From NCBI GenBank assembly GCA_001986395.2, contig MQVO02000016.1, forward strand, positions 248,001 through 312,000: a DNA stretch of 64,000 bases, read 5' to 3'. The stretch is from Irpex lacteus (Eukaryota; Basidiomycota; Agaricomycetes; Polyporales; Irpicaceae). Numbering within the stretch: the first letter of the stretch is position 1; each line of letters opens with the position of its first letter. This document shows positions 1-12,149 of the stretch, piece by piece. The translations under genes and the position numbers were made by a program. The notes beneath the pieces were generated by a model. It had not been told where the DNA came from, did not search any database, and was given only the letters and a program-made list of their open reading frames with translations.

Positions 1-76
1 ATCTGCAGGCAGACGCTGCGCAGTGCGTCCATCGAGTCATTGCATCGCCTTTTCGTGAATACTTCTGGAGTTGTAG

Positions 77-619
77 CACTGCGTATCTGCCAAATTTTTA
101 TTGCCGGAAATATGCGACGAAAATGAAGCATAAAAGGAAAGACAATTCTCACACTTTCCACGAGAAAGATGAGTGGCAAAACGATCGTTTTGCGCGAACC
201 TTTTATTGTGCACAAAATACAAGGTGAAATGCTTCCTTTGGTAGACCATTTTTTGGAACATTTTCTAACTACTTTTCCCGGGAACAAAAGATGCATGTGC
301 ATGAGCGAAAAAAAGGCACCTTTGAGGTGCAAGACAGTCGCAGACAGTGGTCAGGTTTCTTTTTTCGGGACAAAGAATGGCACATTTAATTGAACAGAAA
401 AGTAGTGTACAAAGCTGTTATTACTGTAGGGCGATTGTTCCACAAAATGGATGATAAAAGGCACCTTTTCACCCTACATTTTGTGCGCAATAAAAGGTTC
501 GCGCAAAACGATCGTTTTGCCACTCATCTTTCTCGTGGAAAGTGTGAGAATTGTCTTTCCTTTTATGCTTCATTTTCGTCGCATATTTCCGGCAATAAAA
601 ATTTGGCAGATACGCAGTG
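77..619. mobile_element. Foldback MITE, CACTA-like
   Basis: A 543-bp element made almost entirely of two inverted arms. The left arm begins CACTGCGTATCTGCC at 77 and the right arm is its reverse complement, ending at 619. The outer 132 bases of the arms match perfectly; beyond that they diverge until about 265 and 432. The flanks carry the same three bases, TAG at 74-76 and TAG at 620-622, a 3-bp target duplication. CACT(G/A) ends with a 3-bp duplication are typical of CACTA/EnSpm DNA transposons. It encodes no transposase, so it is non-autonomous. Short frames in both arms are mirror images of each other and are not genes. The identical arms suggest a recent insertion or arm homogenisation. 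Confidence 0.85.
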
Positions 620-622
620 TAG

Positions 623-2093
623 CTAGAGGGCCGCACCAAACTTGTCAAGTTCGATGACTGATCGCGGCGCGGAGAGCCATCAGTCATTTGATCGCTTCCG
701 GCTCTCAGCAGGAACTGTTCAAGTTGATTGCATGCTGACCTCCAAGTTGTAGCTTGTAGCCTCGAGTGACAGAGGCGAAAGGTGTTCTTTTGTGAAGTGA
801 CAGCGTTGTTCGACACTTTCGTTTGTTCAGTTGGCTGTACACAATAACGCCACTCGCGCCAGTCTCCAGGAAACTGCTCCGAGTCTACAAATCACCCAGT
901 CCTTGTCCTTCAAGTTGTGCGAGGATTTCGTTGTCAAGAAGTCAATAACCGACCAGTGATGGACTGACTATTTTCTACAAGATGAAGGGTTCAAAGGCAC
1001 CAATGGCACGTACTCTCTTTTGTGTCTCTGGGTATGATGCTGACATCAGTACCAGTGAAATATGGATGTTGTGCCACACTTACTACAAGTACGGCTGTCC
1101 TCGGTGTACTGCTATGGAGCAACGTGTGCCCATATTCTTTAGACTGCTTGCCTGGCATTTCCGTGACGTCCATGGTTATGGAATCCTGCTGTTGTCAAGA
1201 CATTCACAACAAGGTTTCCCTGACCTGATTATGCTGAGACGGTGCTTGTACTTGAATAACGTTCATAATGGAGCACAGGAGACATTATGCACGTATTCGG
1301 GTTACATAGTGCCATAAAGCGTCAATATGCTCACTGTTCTCACCTTATTGTAGTATCTTCAATTGGCCGATCAAGGCAGTAGAACTCAATCAGCTGCTAT
1401 ATATCGCTTGGACACGTAGAATGAGAAAGTCGGAGACAAGATTCTGTAAGTATGAGGCACCCTGGACGTCAATGTACCTCGTTATCAGTAGAAGCCGCCT
1501 GTGCGCTTCCATGGTCAAACATACTGCACTCTCCCAACAACGTGTCAGCCGGGTGTTATGATTAACGTAAGGATTCAGGTTGTTCGTATAATTCTATACG
1601 TACTGATCTCTCTCTATCTAACGCTCTTGAGCCCAGAATAGACTTGCATTGCACACATAAGCGAAGACTTGCATCACAAGCCCAGTGAACGCCTGTTTGA
1701 GTTTCGCCACTGTTACATTGTGAAAGGAATACTCCCGCAACGGTATAACAATCCATCATCTCATTTAGTGTCTCATATACTTGATGTGTGCCAAGGAGCG
1801 GCATGCTTGCCGAATCGCACTCAGTTCAATGGATGGAGCGGCGCCCGTCTGAACACAACGGACGTACAGCTTCCAGACGGGTTACTGCTATACTTCGCCA
1901 GCAAGGTTTCGATCGTTTGAGGAAAAGCTGGCAGTACTTATCCTTCTTGTGCACCCTCGCATCATGTTCTCATCTCAAGACCCACAATACGCCGTTCAAA
2001 GGGACGGATTCAGTAATCGGCTGTCGCACAGCACCGTCTACATATATCCGTAACATCTTCGGTACGCCAACCTTTCCTCGTCCCTGCTTCGAG
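623..2093. other. Intergenic stretch with possible hydrophobin relic
   Basis: No complete gene is visible. In one plus-strand frame (1022-1228) a cysteine doublet is followed by STAVLGVLL, then DCLPGISV, then a CCC cluster, an order that recalls the C-terminal half of class I hydrophobins. Spacing is wrong and there is no signal peptide, so at best it is a decayed remnant. The open frame at 982-1317 overlaps it and has no recognisable content. The rest, up to the P450 start at 2094, should hold that gene's promoter, but I see no clear TATA box. Confidence 0.35.
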
Positions 2094-4317
2094 ATGCTCA
2101 GTATCACAAACCTCTTCCTAGATATTCTACTATGCGCTGGACTCTATCGCCTTATCCTCAAGAGGCTGAATCGCGTCCCACCTCTGCCAAGCCCACCTGG
2201 AGATCCTATCCTAGGACACTTGCGCTACATGCCGGATACCAACAGCAGAGATACAGTGTTCCTTGAATGGGGGCGGAAATATGGTGAGTACATCTGCAAC
2301 CAGGTCCGCGCTAATTATGCCCAACGTTCATAATGTTCATAGGTGATGTATTCCAACTAAACGTGTTGGGAAAACCTATCGTGGTGATCAACAGTGAGAA
2401 AGCTGCCGTGGAACTTATGGAGAAACGTAGTGCGAACTATAGCGACAGGGCACCCATGCCTCTTCTCGAGCGGTCAGCTACCATTTCACATCCCCTTACC
2501 AATAGGTAACGCTCACATGCACTTTGCAGGGTTGGATGGAAGGAAGTAGCGGTGACGGCTAAATATGGACCTCTCCTCGCGGCGCAGCGCAAGATGTTTC
2601 ATTTCCCACTCGCTAAGGGGGCGATGCCAGAGTATGAAGCAGTCCAGGAGCAAGAGGTTGATTATCTTCTACGAGGACTCCTAGATCAACCTCACGAATA
2701 CTTCAGGCTCCTTCGTCAGTGAGTATCTTGTACAGCTTTGCGCACTCATGTGTGAAATGGACGTACGCGTAGATTCACATCCGGTATTCTCACGGCATTA
2801 ATTTACGGCCATCGAATTCGCTCGTTCAATGACGTGCACTACAAAATAGCTGAGAACTTCGATCATTTGCATCTTTGTGCACATCCGTCGCTCTTAGATA
2901 TTTCCCCTTACTGTAAGTACTTCTTGATGGTTCATGTATCCAAGCGCATCTGACTGACATATCCGCTGGCATCAGTCGAATATCTACCAAGCTGGTTCCC
3001 TGGAGCATGGTTCATTCAGCATATTCAAAGTATCGATGCTTACTGCTATACATACGCGCTGTTGACGATGGTATTTTGTTTATAGTGGTCAGGCCCCTTA
3101 TACTCACTGGGATGCGTATGCCTCTCGAGAGAGTGTGGCAACAAGTGGTATGTGGGCGTCTGCAACTGTTGAGTCTGCTTGTCTTGGGGTTGATTGAGTT
3201 CATCGCAGTTGGCGGGAAGTGTCGACGAACCGTCATATGCGTCCAGGAACCTAGAAGCACTATCCAAGAGTGGGAAGATAAGCGACCAAGATTGGTGGCT
3301 GGTCGAGAAGACTAGCGCACAATTGCTCGCGGGTGAGTTTTGTGTCTAATTTAGTGGAATTGTGGTAGTGATAATGTTATTTCAGGGGGAACTGATACGG
3401 TAGAATCCCTTGTGTCGTTTGGATTATGCGAAAGAAGGCTAATACGCTCCATATCCATATCCTCAGTCCTTCCAAACCTTACAATGGTTCATCGTATGCA
3501 TGCTACTCAATCCTGACGCTCAAATCAGGGCCCAGCGAGAGATCGACGAAGTTGTAGGACGGGATCGGCTACCAGGATTCACGGATAGGGACAGCTTACC
3601 ATACGTACAGGGCCTAGTTCACGAAGTTATGAGGTATTCAGCTGCTTTCAACACACACTATATTCTGACACTCTTCTAAGGTGGCAAGTGGTCCTGCCTG
3701 TCGGTATTGCGCATCAAAGCTCGGCGGAGGACACCTATGAAGGAATGCGCATTCCGAAGGGAGCAATCATGATCATGAACTCTAGGTGCGTGCTTTTTAC
3801 TATACATGCTTTTTGCCTCTATGATGCTTAGCGATGTGGTTATCAGAGCCATGACCTGGGACGAGAATACGTACCATGAACCACGACTATTCAAGCCCGA
3901 GAGATACCTCCCAAGGCCTGAGGGCGCCGGCGAGGTGTTTCCCATGAATAGTGTCTTCGGATGGGGACGTCGGTTCGTGACATACATGATACAACACTAA
4001 ATTATCTGTTTACTGAATACTTATAGCATTTGCCCTGGTCGTCATCTGGCTGAAGCAAACATCTGGCTAGCAATCGTACGCATCCTTGCTACGTTCATAA
4101 TTATGAAGGCGAAAGACGCGAATGGCAATCCAGTTGAACCAGTGGTCAAATGGGGGACGGGACTTGTCAGGTTCGTTGGCATTGAGCTTGAAGAACTTAT
4201 ACTTATGGTATATGGTTATTTCCGTCTTATGGTAGACATCCCCAGCCCTTCCTTTTCGACCTTCATCCAAGAGACGATAAGGCATCTTCGCTCATCATAA
4301 ACACCGAGCATCGTTGA
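2094..4317 (+). CDS. Cytochrome P450 monooxygenase A (microsomal)
   Basis: Heme-thiolate monooxygenase of about 500 residues, expected to sit in the ER membrane and take electrons from a separate NADPH-P450 reductase. The substrate cannot be deduced. Visible in order: a hydrophobic N-terminal anchor, the proline hinge PPLPSPPGDPILGHL, the I-helix AGGTDT (split by introns near 3330 and 3397), the K-helix ExxR as EVMR (about 3625), and the heme loop FGWGRRICPGRHLA, interrupted by an intron after GRR (about 3975-4025). About twelve short introns are needed; all have GT-AG ends and keep frame. After the last intron (ending near 4225) the protein continues with RHPQPFLFDLHPRDDK, the usual P450 C-terminus, and stops at 4315-4317. 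The ATG at 2094 gives a complete anchor. It is a paralogue of the next gene, with shared intron positions. It resembles fungal P450s annotated as O-methylsterigmatocystin oxidoreductase-like; CYP family not assigned. Confidence 0.9.
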
Positions 4318-5625
4318 GTTCACAAACAATACACTAGCTCTGCAATTCTGCTCTAACTACCTCTCGTAACCGGACCACGAATTTATGCAATATCAACTTG
4401 AAGTCAATAATTTGCTAAAGAGATTGTCGTTTATAGTTATGAGGTGTAGTTCACGACTAGGAGCCTACTTATTTGTGTGTTAAGTAGTTCACATTGAGTA
4501 AGCATCATCAATTGCATGCCGTGAATGGGTTAGACGAGGAGAGAATATTCGTGCGACCATTCCAGAGTACTTGCTTACTTACAGTCAGGTTGCGACCACA
4601 GGTGAGTATTCCGAGCTCTAACTCGGATTGGTCGGAGACCCCTTACGTAAACTCTCGAGCGTCTGTTCTTTCCGGACTCACTTAGCTTGCAACTCTCACA
4701 ATGACCTTCACCTTCGAGCCAACCTGAGGTCAAAACTGTCCTCTGCTTGAGCGGTAGATCAGCTCTATAAAATTTCTTTGGTACGCTCAGTAACAGCGTA
4801 TCTGCTAATACGTACAATTGATTGGCTTGGTTGCAAAAAGGTCTCATTTGCTTTTCCTGCGGCGTAACCCTCGACCTCGAGGAGAGGACTCTTACATTGC
4901 CTCTGAGAAGGGTGCTGATCAGAGGCAAACCTCTCCAGTAGGTACTCTGACACCTACTTGAGCACGAAAGATCTAGACACCCATGGTCGACGTCGACTCT
5001 CCGACTCTCATTCTGACTAGCCTCAGAGACTGTGTGGCCTGGATACAAGCTCTCTACGACGACTTGAGCAGCCGATTTATCACTATACCGAAATTTCATG
5101 GCATTATCAAACCCTGCTATTTGTATGTCAACACTCTCGATGACTGATACCTCGGGCCAGTCACGGCTTTCGCAATCACACTGATTCCGCAAAGTAGTGC
5201 TGTTTGATGACACAGTAGCCCCTCATCCAACTTGAAACTACAAAACTCGAACCTTCGTAAACTCCGGAAAGTGCTCCTAGCGGGCTGTCATGATACAGCT
5301 CTAGGCCCGAAACGTTGTACGTAGTTGTGGTGCCATCCATGCCAACCTCGCAATTGAGTATCTGACGCCTGAACATACATCGTAGGCGAGATGTCAACGA
5401 TGCTTTGCATCTTTGACCTACTCCGGGTCGTGTGCTCCACTGAAACGCCTCAACATTGCCAGCTTTCAAATCCACACCGGCTTCGGAATGGCAGGCACAT
5501 ATCATCAACTGCTGTTGGAGCTTAAGGAATGGTTCGATAGAGCACGCATATACGCGCTTCCGTTGCATATAATAGTACTCCTCGCGGAAAGCAATGCCCC
5601 GCTTCCATCGCCATATTGTTCCTCA
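4318..5625. other. Intergenic region between the two P450 genes
   Basis: About 1.3 kb separates the tandem P450s. The longest open frame is on the minus strand (4575-5213, 212 codons), followed upstream by another (5176-5568). Neither shows a recognisable domain, a convincing start context, or biased composition, and both are serine/arginine-rich in the way of chance frames. I see no P450 fragments or mobile-element ends. The downstream part should contain the promoter of P450 B. Confidence 0.4.
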
Positions 5626-7834
5626 ATGGGTGTTTCTACTGTGATTAGTGCGCTCTTGTTCTGCGCGCTGGCTGTGGGCGTTTCTAGCAGAAGACGTCAG
5701 AAATTATCCTTGCCACCTGGACCGCCTGCCGAACCCATTATAGGACACCTGCGCCGTTTGCCTGATGAGCAGGTGATGGCAGAGGTATTCCATGAATGGT
5801 CGCAGAAGTACGGTATGTGATCTCACGATGGCATCTTCATATTCCAGCTCTCAATTGTATTGTGCAGGAGATATCTTTTCGCTCAGGGTACCTGGGAAAA
5901 CCATCATTGTATTGTGTAGTGAGCAAGCTGCTTCGGATCTACTAGAAAAGCGTAGCGCCATCTATAGCGACCGCGCTCGATTAGGCTATTATGAGGCGTA
6001 CGTTCTCTGAGCTCAAATAGAGTTTTCACGGCTTACACCGTTTCTCACAGCATCGGCCGGGGAGAAGCTATTATTTTCGCTCGATACGGCCCTTTCCACA
6101 AACGTCAACGTCAGTTTTACCATGATGGATTTGGGAAGAACAACGTGGCACAGTACTGGGAGGTTCAGCAGCGTGAGGCCAATGTGTTACTCAAGGGCCT
6201 GTTAGACGAGCCTACGAATTATGACAGATATTCACGACGGTGAGTCCGCCGTGCTCGATCAACCTCAGTACCTTACTTACATCCGCAATCCAGCTTTGCT
6301 GGCGGAACGGTCACTGAAATTGGATATGGCCATCGGATCGAATCTTTCGATGATGATTTCTTCCATGTTGGCGAACGTCTGAATCATATAGCAGGCACCG
6401 GTGCCACCCCCAGTCTACTGGACGTGCATCCTATTTGTGCGTATGACAGTCGCGGTTAGGCTAGCATATGAGCTCAAACCCATTGCCTTAGTTGCATATC
6501 TTCCATCGTGGGCGCCTGGCGCCTGGTTTGTCAACTTCATTAAAGGTATTGACAATTGCGCACTATTTGCCATAATCTAGAGTCACCAAATTTATCCCTT
6601 CTACAGAAACAAAGCCATTCATGGATGCGATCGTTCTCGGAAACTACATGAAGGTTGTAGAACAAATGGCAAGCACCCACCAGAAAACTTGACTGCGGCG
6701 TGTTATAGTGCTTACTTTGGGAACTCTGCCAGAAAACGGGAACTGCCCGTCCATCATTTACATCGAAGCACCTAGAAGCCATGTACGGAGAAGAACACGA
6801 TCCCGAACAATATCGTGCACTTAGAATGGCAGCAGGAATGATATTTGCAGGTATGGTGTTTCTTTCATCTCGAAATGCGCAAACATTCAATAAACACATA
6901 TGTAGCCGGCTTCGAAACAGTAGGTAGCATTTGTAGCTGTAGCTACCTTAGGCTGACACAGACTTGCTGTAGACATGGCATACCGTTACCATCTTTATTG
7001 CGGCCATGGTTTTGCACCCGGAAGTGCAAAGGAAAGCTCAAGAAGAACTTGACAGAGTGATAGGACGGAACCGTCTCCCAGATCTCGGCGATCGCGACTC
7101 GCTCCCGTACATGCAGTGTGTGGTACACGAGACTATGAGGTTTGTTTGTTGCTGGTGTAGAGCATATGCGCATGGTCGTATACCGCTGATTGCGTTCATA
7201 CAGATGGCAGCCAATTACGCCAATTGGCTTACCGCATCAAGTCATGGCAGATGATACGTATAAGGGAATGCGCATTCCAAAGGACGCTATCATCATTGCT
7301 AATACAAGGTAGATAAGGATCTGACGATTTATGGAATGAAACGTTAACCTGGCTTGAATTCCTGCAACTTAGGAGCCTTACGTGGGATGAAACAAAATTC
7401 CATGACGCTCGTTCATTTAAACCGGAGCGTTTCCTAGCCAAACCAGAAGGCGCTGGTGAAGTATTCCCCAATAACGCTGTGTATGGATGGGGTCGCAGGT
7501 TAGTAAGGTCTGTTCGCTGGACGTCAGACTCAAATAAACATCCGCCTTTGCTAGGATATGTGCAGGACGATATCTCGCAGATAACTCAGTGTGGATTGCG
7601 ATGGCCAGGATGCTCGCAGTTTTCAATATAACCCCAAGAAAAGACTCAGAAGGGCGGTATATAAAGCCGGACATCAAATTCACAACTAAGACGACACGGT
7701 CAGTTATCCTGAATGTTTAGCAAGTACAGATCGCTAAGGTATCATCTCCTAGACATGTCGAACCTATAGATTGTGACATCCTTCCACGCGACGAAAGGGC
7801 TCGCCAGCTCATCATCGATGCATCTTGTGACTAA
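5626..7834 (+). CDS. Cytochrome P450 monooxygenase B (microsomal)
   Basis: Tandem paralogue of P450 A, about 500 residues, with the same presumed ER location and need for a partner reductase. An N-terminal hydrophobic anchor leads to [16 protein letters not shown]. The I-helix reads AGFET, the K-helix ExxR is ETMR (about 7130), followed by the meander motif FKPERF, and the heme loop is [14 protein letters not shown], with Tyr for the usual first Phe. One intron, 6669-6732, has GC-AG ends (donor GCAAGC); splicing there preserves [12 protein letters not shown], a stretch conserved in this P450 type. Other introns are GT-AG. After the final intron (ending near 7754) the protein reads [15 protein letters not shown] and stops at 7832-7834. 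The ATG at 5626 directly precedes the anchor. Confidence 0.88.
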
Positions 7835-8169
7835 TATGTAAATACTAATATAATCCCAATGCCACATTCACATGCGAAGCAATGCGGTCGATTCATGTCG
7901 CGCAAAATTAGTACTGGTGATCGAGAGTTTTGATGTGCTCATAGTGGTGGGTTCAGCTAATATATCTGATTTTCATCTCTGAGGCTCCTGACGTCCTCTC
8001 AGGGCCACACAATGTTGAAGGCGCCGTGCACCAATCGGCCTTGGAACCCGTTGGCACGCTGACAAAACGTGTTTCCCTTACCATCCCCACGTTTCTACGG
8101 CATCCCCTTGTCTCATAGAGCTCCCTCCGAGTCAAATTTTCATCTCTCTCCATATCCCCCACTCTGCGT

Positions 8170-9686
8170 ATGCTAGACTTTGCCACCATGAAGCCGACGG
8201 ACACGGCCTTGATGCTATCCCTTTCTTCGCCTCAACCTGTTGATGTCAAATTCTGGGTATTCTCCAAGCGTGTTCGGGTCTATGACCGGAACTTGCTAAC
8301 GAGAACTGTCGTACGCGAACCACGGGAGGTCTTTGGAATCAGCTCTATTTTGAAGAGTAGAGACTATTTCCAGAAGTGTAAGCAACCGTGACATCCATGA
8401 ACCACTCTCGATAAATAATGATGCTTATTCTATTCTGTAGTATTGTCCAACGGGTTCGCAGAGTCTGCCCAAAATACCCATTTCTATCATCCCTTCCCGT
8501 CCAATCTCGAGGATCGTACGGATGATTACGATTACGAATCCGACAGTGACCTTGACACAGAATCTGAGCAGGGCGATAGTCAGAGCGAAGGCTCGGAATT
8601 TGGAGATCAACCAGTCGAACGAGTTGAGGCTATGCGTGGTCTTTCTCCTACAAGTGGTACGTTGATCCGACGAGTCACGTTGAGCATGTAGATGTCTTGA
8701 ACGAACATAGACCGAGATTCAATTCAGAGTTCAATAGAACCAGGTGGAGTCGTTATGCTACTCACTGCAGAAACTGCCTGCTCATACTATTGTACTTCCA
8801 GATGAAAACAAACTTCTTGAAGACCCGGGTCCTGCCTGCCAGCTAATTATCATCAAAGACACCGCCTTCCTGACGTGAGCCTCGCAGTTTTGTTTTCTGT
8901 AGCATTGTATGAAGGTTGACTATATCCACTAGATGGCGAGCCCTGATATACTACTTATACACCGGAAATATCGCGTTTCTGAATCTGCGTTCGCAAGACC
9001 CGTTGCAGCGTCGTGCTGAAACCAAGAACATGCTCTGTAATTTAAAGAATCCGGGGCATGTTCCTGCTTGTTCCCCAAAATCGATGTACCGATTGGCGGA
9101 GAAGGTCAGTAGTAGCACCAAAGGCTATCACTCATAGCAAGAGTAGTATAAAGAACCCTTATTTGTGCGTGTTAGCTGGGCCTAGATGATCTTCGAAAAC
9201 GCTCTCTAGACGCTATCGGGGGTCGGCTTCTACCTCGTACAATTCTGGTGGAAGTCTTCTCAGTCTTCACCTCTAGGTGAGAGTCTGACCTATCACGTTG
9301 TATACTGTACACGAGTCGAATTCAAGACATTTGAGCTGACAGGATGCTACAGATACCACGACGTGATGCTAGCGGAACTCACATATCTGTGTGACAACTA
9401 CCATCACAAGGACATCAAGGAACAATGGTCTACGACTGTAAAGAGGATGTTAAGCATGGAATGTGGTCACGCAAACGAAGCGCTGGTAACACTACTGAGC
9501 ACTCGACTCGTTCCTGGCAGTACCCCACTTGCCAGAGGATATGAAGACTCTTTTGAAGAAGAAGAAGAAGAGATACAGTCTCAACTTCCGCCTGCGTCAA
9601 CTTCTATCAGGGGTGGAGGTAGGGGTGGTGGTAGGGGCATTGGTACTCGAGGTTCCTTCCGGGGCTTTGGGATGAGAGGTAGATGA
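8170..9686 (+). CDS. BTB/POZ-like protein with RGG-rich tail (BTB paralogue 1)
   Basis: One of three paralogues here (also 12972-14426 and 57374-59325). The shared core is a BTB-like fold in pieces: a strand region around PVDVKFWVFSKR, an acidic/serine spacer (about 8520-8640, rich in Asp-Ser), the block WRALIYYLYTGNIAFLNLRS, then CSPKSMYRLAEK and LGLDDLRKRSLDAI. BTB domains usually mediate dimerisation or recruit Cullin-3 ligases; the partner is unknown. Distinctive to this copy is the C-terminus: a glutamate run, then RGGGRGGGRG-type repeats ending in FRGFGMRGR, a pattern known from RNA-binding or arginine-methylated proteins. At least five introns; start at ATG 8170. It is convergent with MED1, the two stops lying 66 bp apart. 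The N-terminal BTB half is more diverged than in the other two. Confidence 0.7.
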
Positions 9687-9752
9687 TGCCACTGTCCGTC
9701 ATCGAGGAAATTGGTTTGTATTCAAAGATACCTCCTCGTCCATTGCGTTATG

Positions 9753-12149
9753 TCACGATAACCTGTGTGTCTTCGCCCAGATTCTCCCCGGAAGACCTAG
9801 TAATCCTCCTCTCCTGCACACCTCTTCCAAAGCTTCAACATCGACGTCGGCACCTAACGCACCATTAACGTTCAATGCAACCCCACGAGGTCGACTCGAG
9901 TCATGAGCGACTGTTATCTCTACCAGACCCGATATTGGCGGTTGTTCCGGAGACGTCATGACAATCTTTGATGTTCGGTGAGGAACGCTTTGACCGGGTG
10001 TAGGTGTAGCCGCATCGAAAATATCGTCACGAGGCAGGGCAGAGTGTACACTGACGTTCACTGGGATGCTCTGGGGAGGAAGGGATCCTGTCACGCACGT
10101 GAGGCAGTGGTTGGAACGGGAAACGCAATTGTGTACATACCTCCAAGAACGGCATTCAGTTCGTCCTCAGTAGTGTCTATGTTGTTGCTCTTCGGAGAAA
10201 CAAGAGCTGAGTTGAGTTGTTCGGGAACCCATTGACATGTAAGAAGCGTCTCGTTTATCCAGCATTGTTCTCGCACTACCTGGGAAAAATCAGACGATGA
10301 ACGTATCGAAGAGCTGATTCAGTACCTCTAAAATAGCCAGAACTTCTTTCATATTGCGGACTGGCACTTTTTCGAGCCGAAATCCGGGTTCATCGGGTGA
10401 TGTGAGTTTGAGTTGAAGTGGTGGGTGGAGAGAAGTGGGAGAGGTCTGGAAGTGAGGTGAACTGGGCAGCTGCGTATAACGAAGGATGAAAGGCTTACGT
10501 ATAGCGAAACGTATCTCTCGTACGAGGCGTTTGAGCCGGGATTGAGCTAGAACAATACCCATAAGCAAAACGTACTTAGGTGGGTGTTACATAACTCACA
10601 AGCATATCCAGCCAGCTCCCGGAAGCGAATTCAACAATAGGCTGGACGCTACTCATGGGATCGATGCCCGCCAATGGATGGATCACCATTTCAATGTCAC
10701 GCATTCTTGTCTGGGCCATGACAATCCCAGGATACCTTCCGTCGTCAGTAAAGTCCAGGAAGTACCTGTCACCGCTTGGGTTGTTGCCTCCAATAGTGTT
10801 GGCCACTGGGAACTGCTGTCCAATGTCAGGAGGAAAGGGCGCCAGTGGGAAGGTAGGTCGTGATGCGAGGGAATCCATAGGTATGTCATCAGGCTGCTGA
10901 GGTACCCTAGGACCTCCTTTGCACAACACGAGGGACGCCACCGCTACACCAGGCTTTCGAGGATGCGCACCAACGTAAGAACGTAGATGCGAAAATGGGA
11001 CGTCTATTTGAGGCAGTGGAGTGGGCACTGGAGACGAAGTAGGGGTCGAGGTGCGTAGCATGGTAAGGTAGGCGTGGGGAGACACGTGGGTAAGAAACGA
11101 CAGAGATGGTGTCATGAGATAAGGTAGTGGTAGCGCATGTGCGCGCATGAGGAAAATGTCCAGAGGTATAGGTGTTATGGACAGGTCTCTATTACCTCAC
11201 ATGGTGGTCAGCCGAGGAGTTAACTGCCTTAACATGCGTTCATGAAACTGACCTTGAAACGACTACAGATTCAGATGTAGCAAAACGTTCTACACCCTGT
11301 GATAGAATGTCGCAACCGTTGGACCAGAGAAGTCCAGCTTCTCCGTCTTTTAAAGCGAGTTGATCCATCTTCATGAGGTATTTCAGATGATCCGTAATTC
11401 GCATACCCATCCGAGCGGCATTTTCTGGATCCTGCTGCTCGGGACTTTTCAGGATCTCCGAGGTGAATTCTCTCAGAATATCGGTTAAAAATCCGTCCAG
11501 CGAGGTAGAGCCAGACGAAGGAGGCGTAGAAGTCCCGTTGGGTACAGCAAAGGAGGTCTTCACACTTGTCACATTGAACGACGGGTTTTGCGAGTCAGAA
11601 CGGTCCACAGTGATGCTCATGTCGATAACGATGACTTTGCCACCGAGTACGATGGTGATACGTCCATCGCTTTCTTCGTCTTTAAAGGCCTCCATGCCTG
11701 CCGACTTACCCCATGCTAGGATGCGGTTGGTAGACCAATCAATGAGCTCCGATCGTTCTAGGGGAATATCTTCCCCATATACAATCCCGGCGCGTTTTCG
11801 TAAGGCTGCCACGGTTTGCTGCACTGTTTGAGCAGCCTTCGGAACACGGGTAAGCACATTGACAAGGAAACAAATAGAGCTCGCGTACATTGTGAACAGT
11901 ATTGGTGATGGCTGTTTCTTGCCTGAGCAAGGAGTACAGTTTCGGATTAGAAAGGGGGAGCGTGAGATGAGCATTTAGTGACCCGGATATGTGTATTGTG
12001 GAGTCTATGAGCTCTTTGAGTTGCGTTACAACCGCATCAGGATCTGCAGAAAAAAGGTGAGCAGATTGCTGTGAAAATGCTTCTGTTGAAGCATAGTTCT
12101 GTACAACAGAGAGTATCGACTGATGAGCAACTGAATCTCCTGCCAACAT
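9753..12149 (-). CDS. MED1: Mediator complex subunit 1
   Basis: Probable Mediator subunit 1, a nuclear subunit of the Mediator middle module that links activators to RNA polymerase II. Seven exons encode about 690 residues. Exon 1 (11889-12149) starts with MLAGDSVAHQS. Exon 2 (11253-11836) carries the typical Med1 N-terminal core: LRKRAGIVYGEDIP, a conserved GMEAFKDE segment, the hydrophobic strand GGKVIVIDMSITV, then HLKYLMKMDQLALKDGE and a WSNGCDIL segment. Later exons encode a proline-rich stretch, the block DRYFLDF, and the C-terminal RRGGLLGLPGRIWAK. All splice junctions used are GT-AG and keep frame. The assignment rests on the exon 2 pattern, from knowledge of the family; Med1 is poorly conserved in fungi. 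No defects seen. Confidence 0.75.

Noticed and set aside
37..816. Mirrored short proteins in the first kilobase
   Set aside because: They arise from the two inverted arms of the MITE read on either strand.
4575..5568. Long minus-strand open frames between the two P450 genes
   Set aside because: No domain, no coherent splice structure, composition like chance frames; the overlapping frames disagree in phase.
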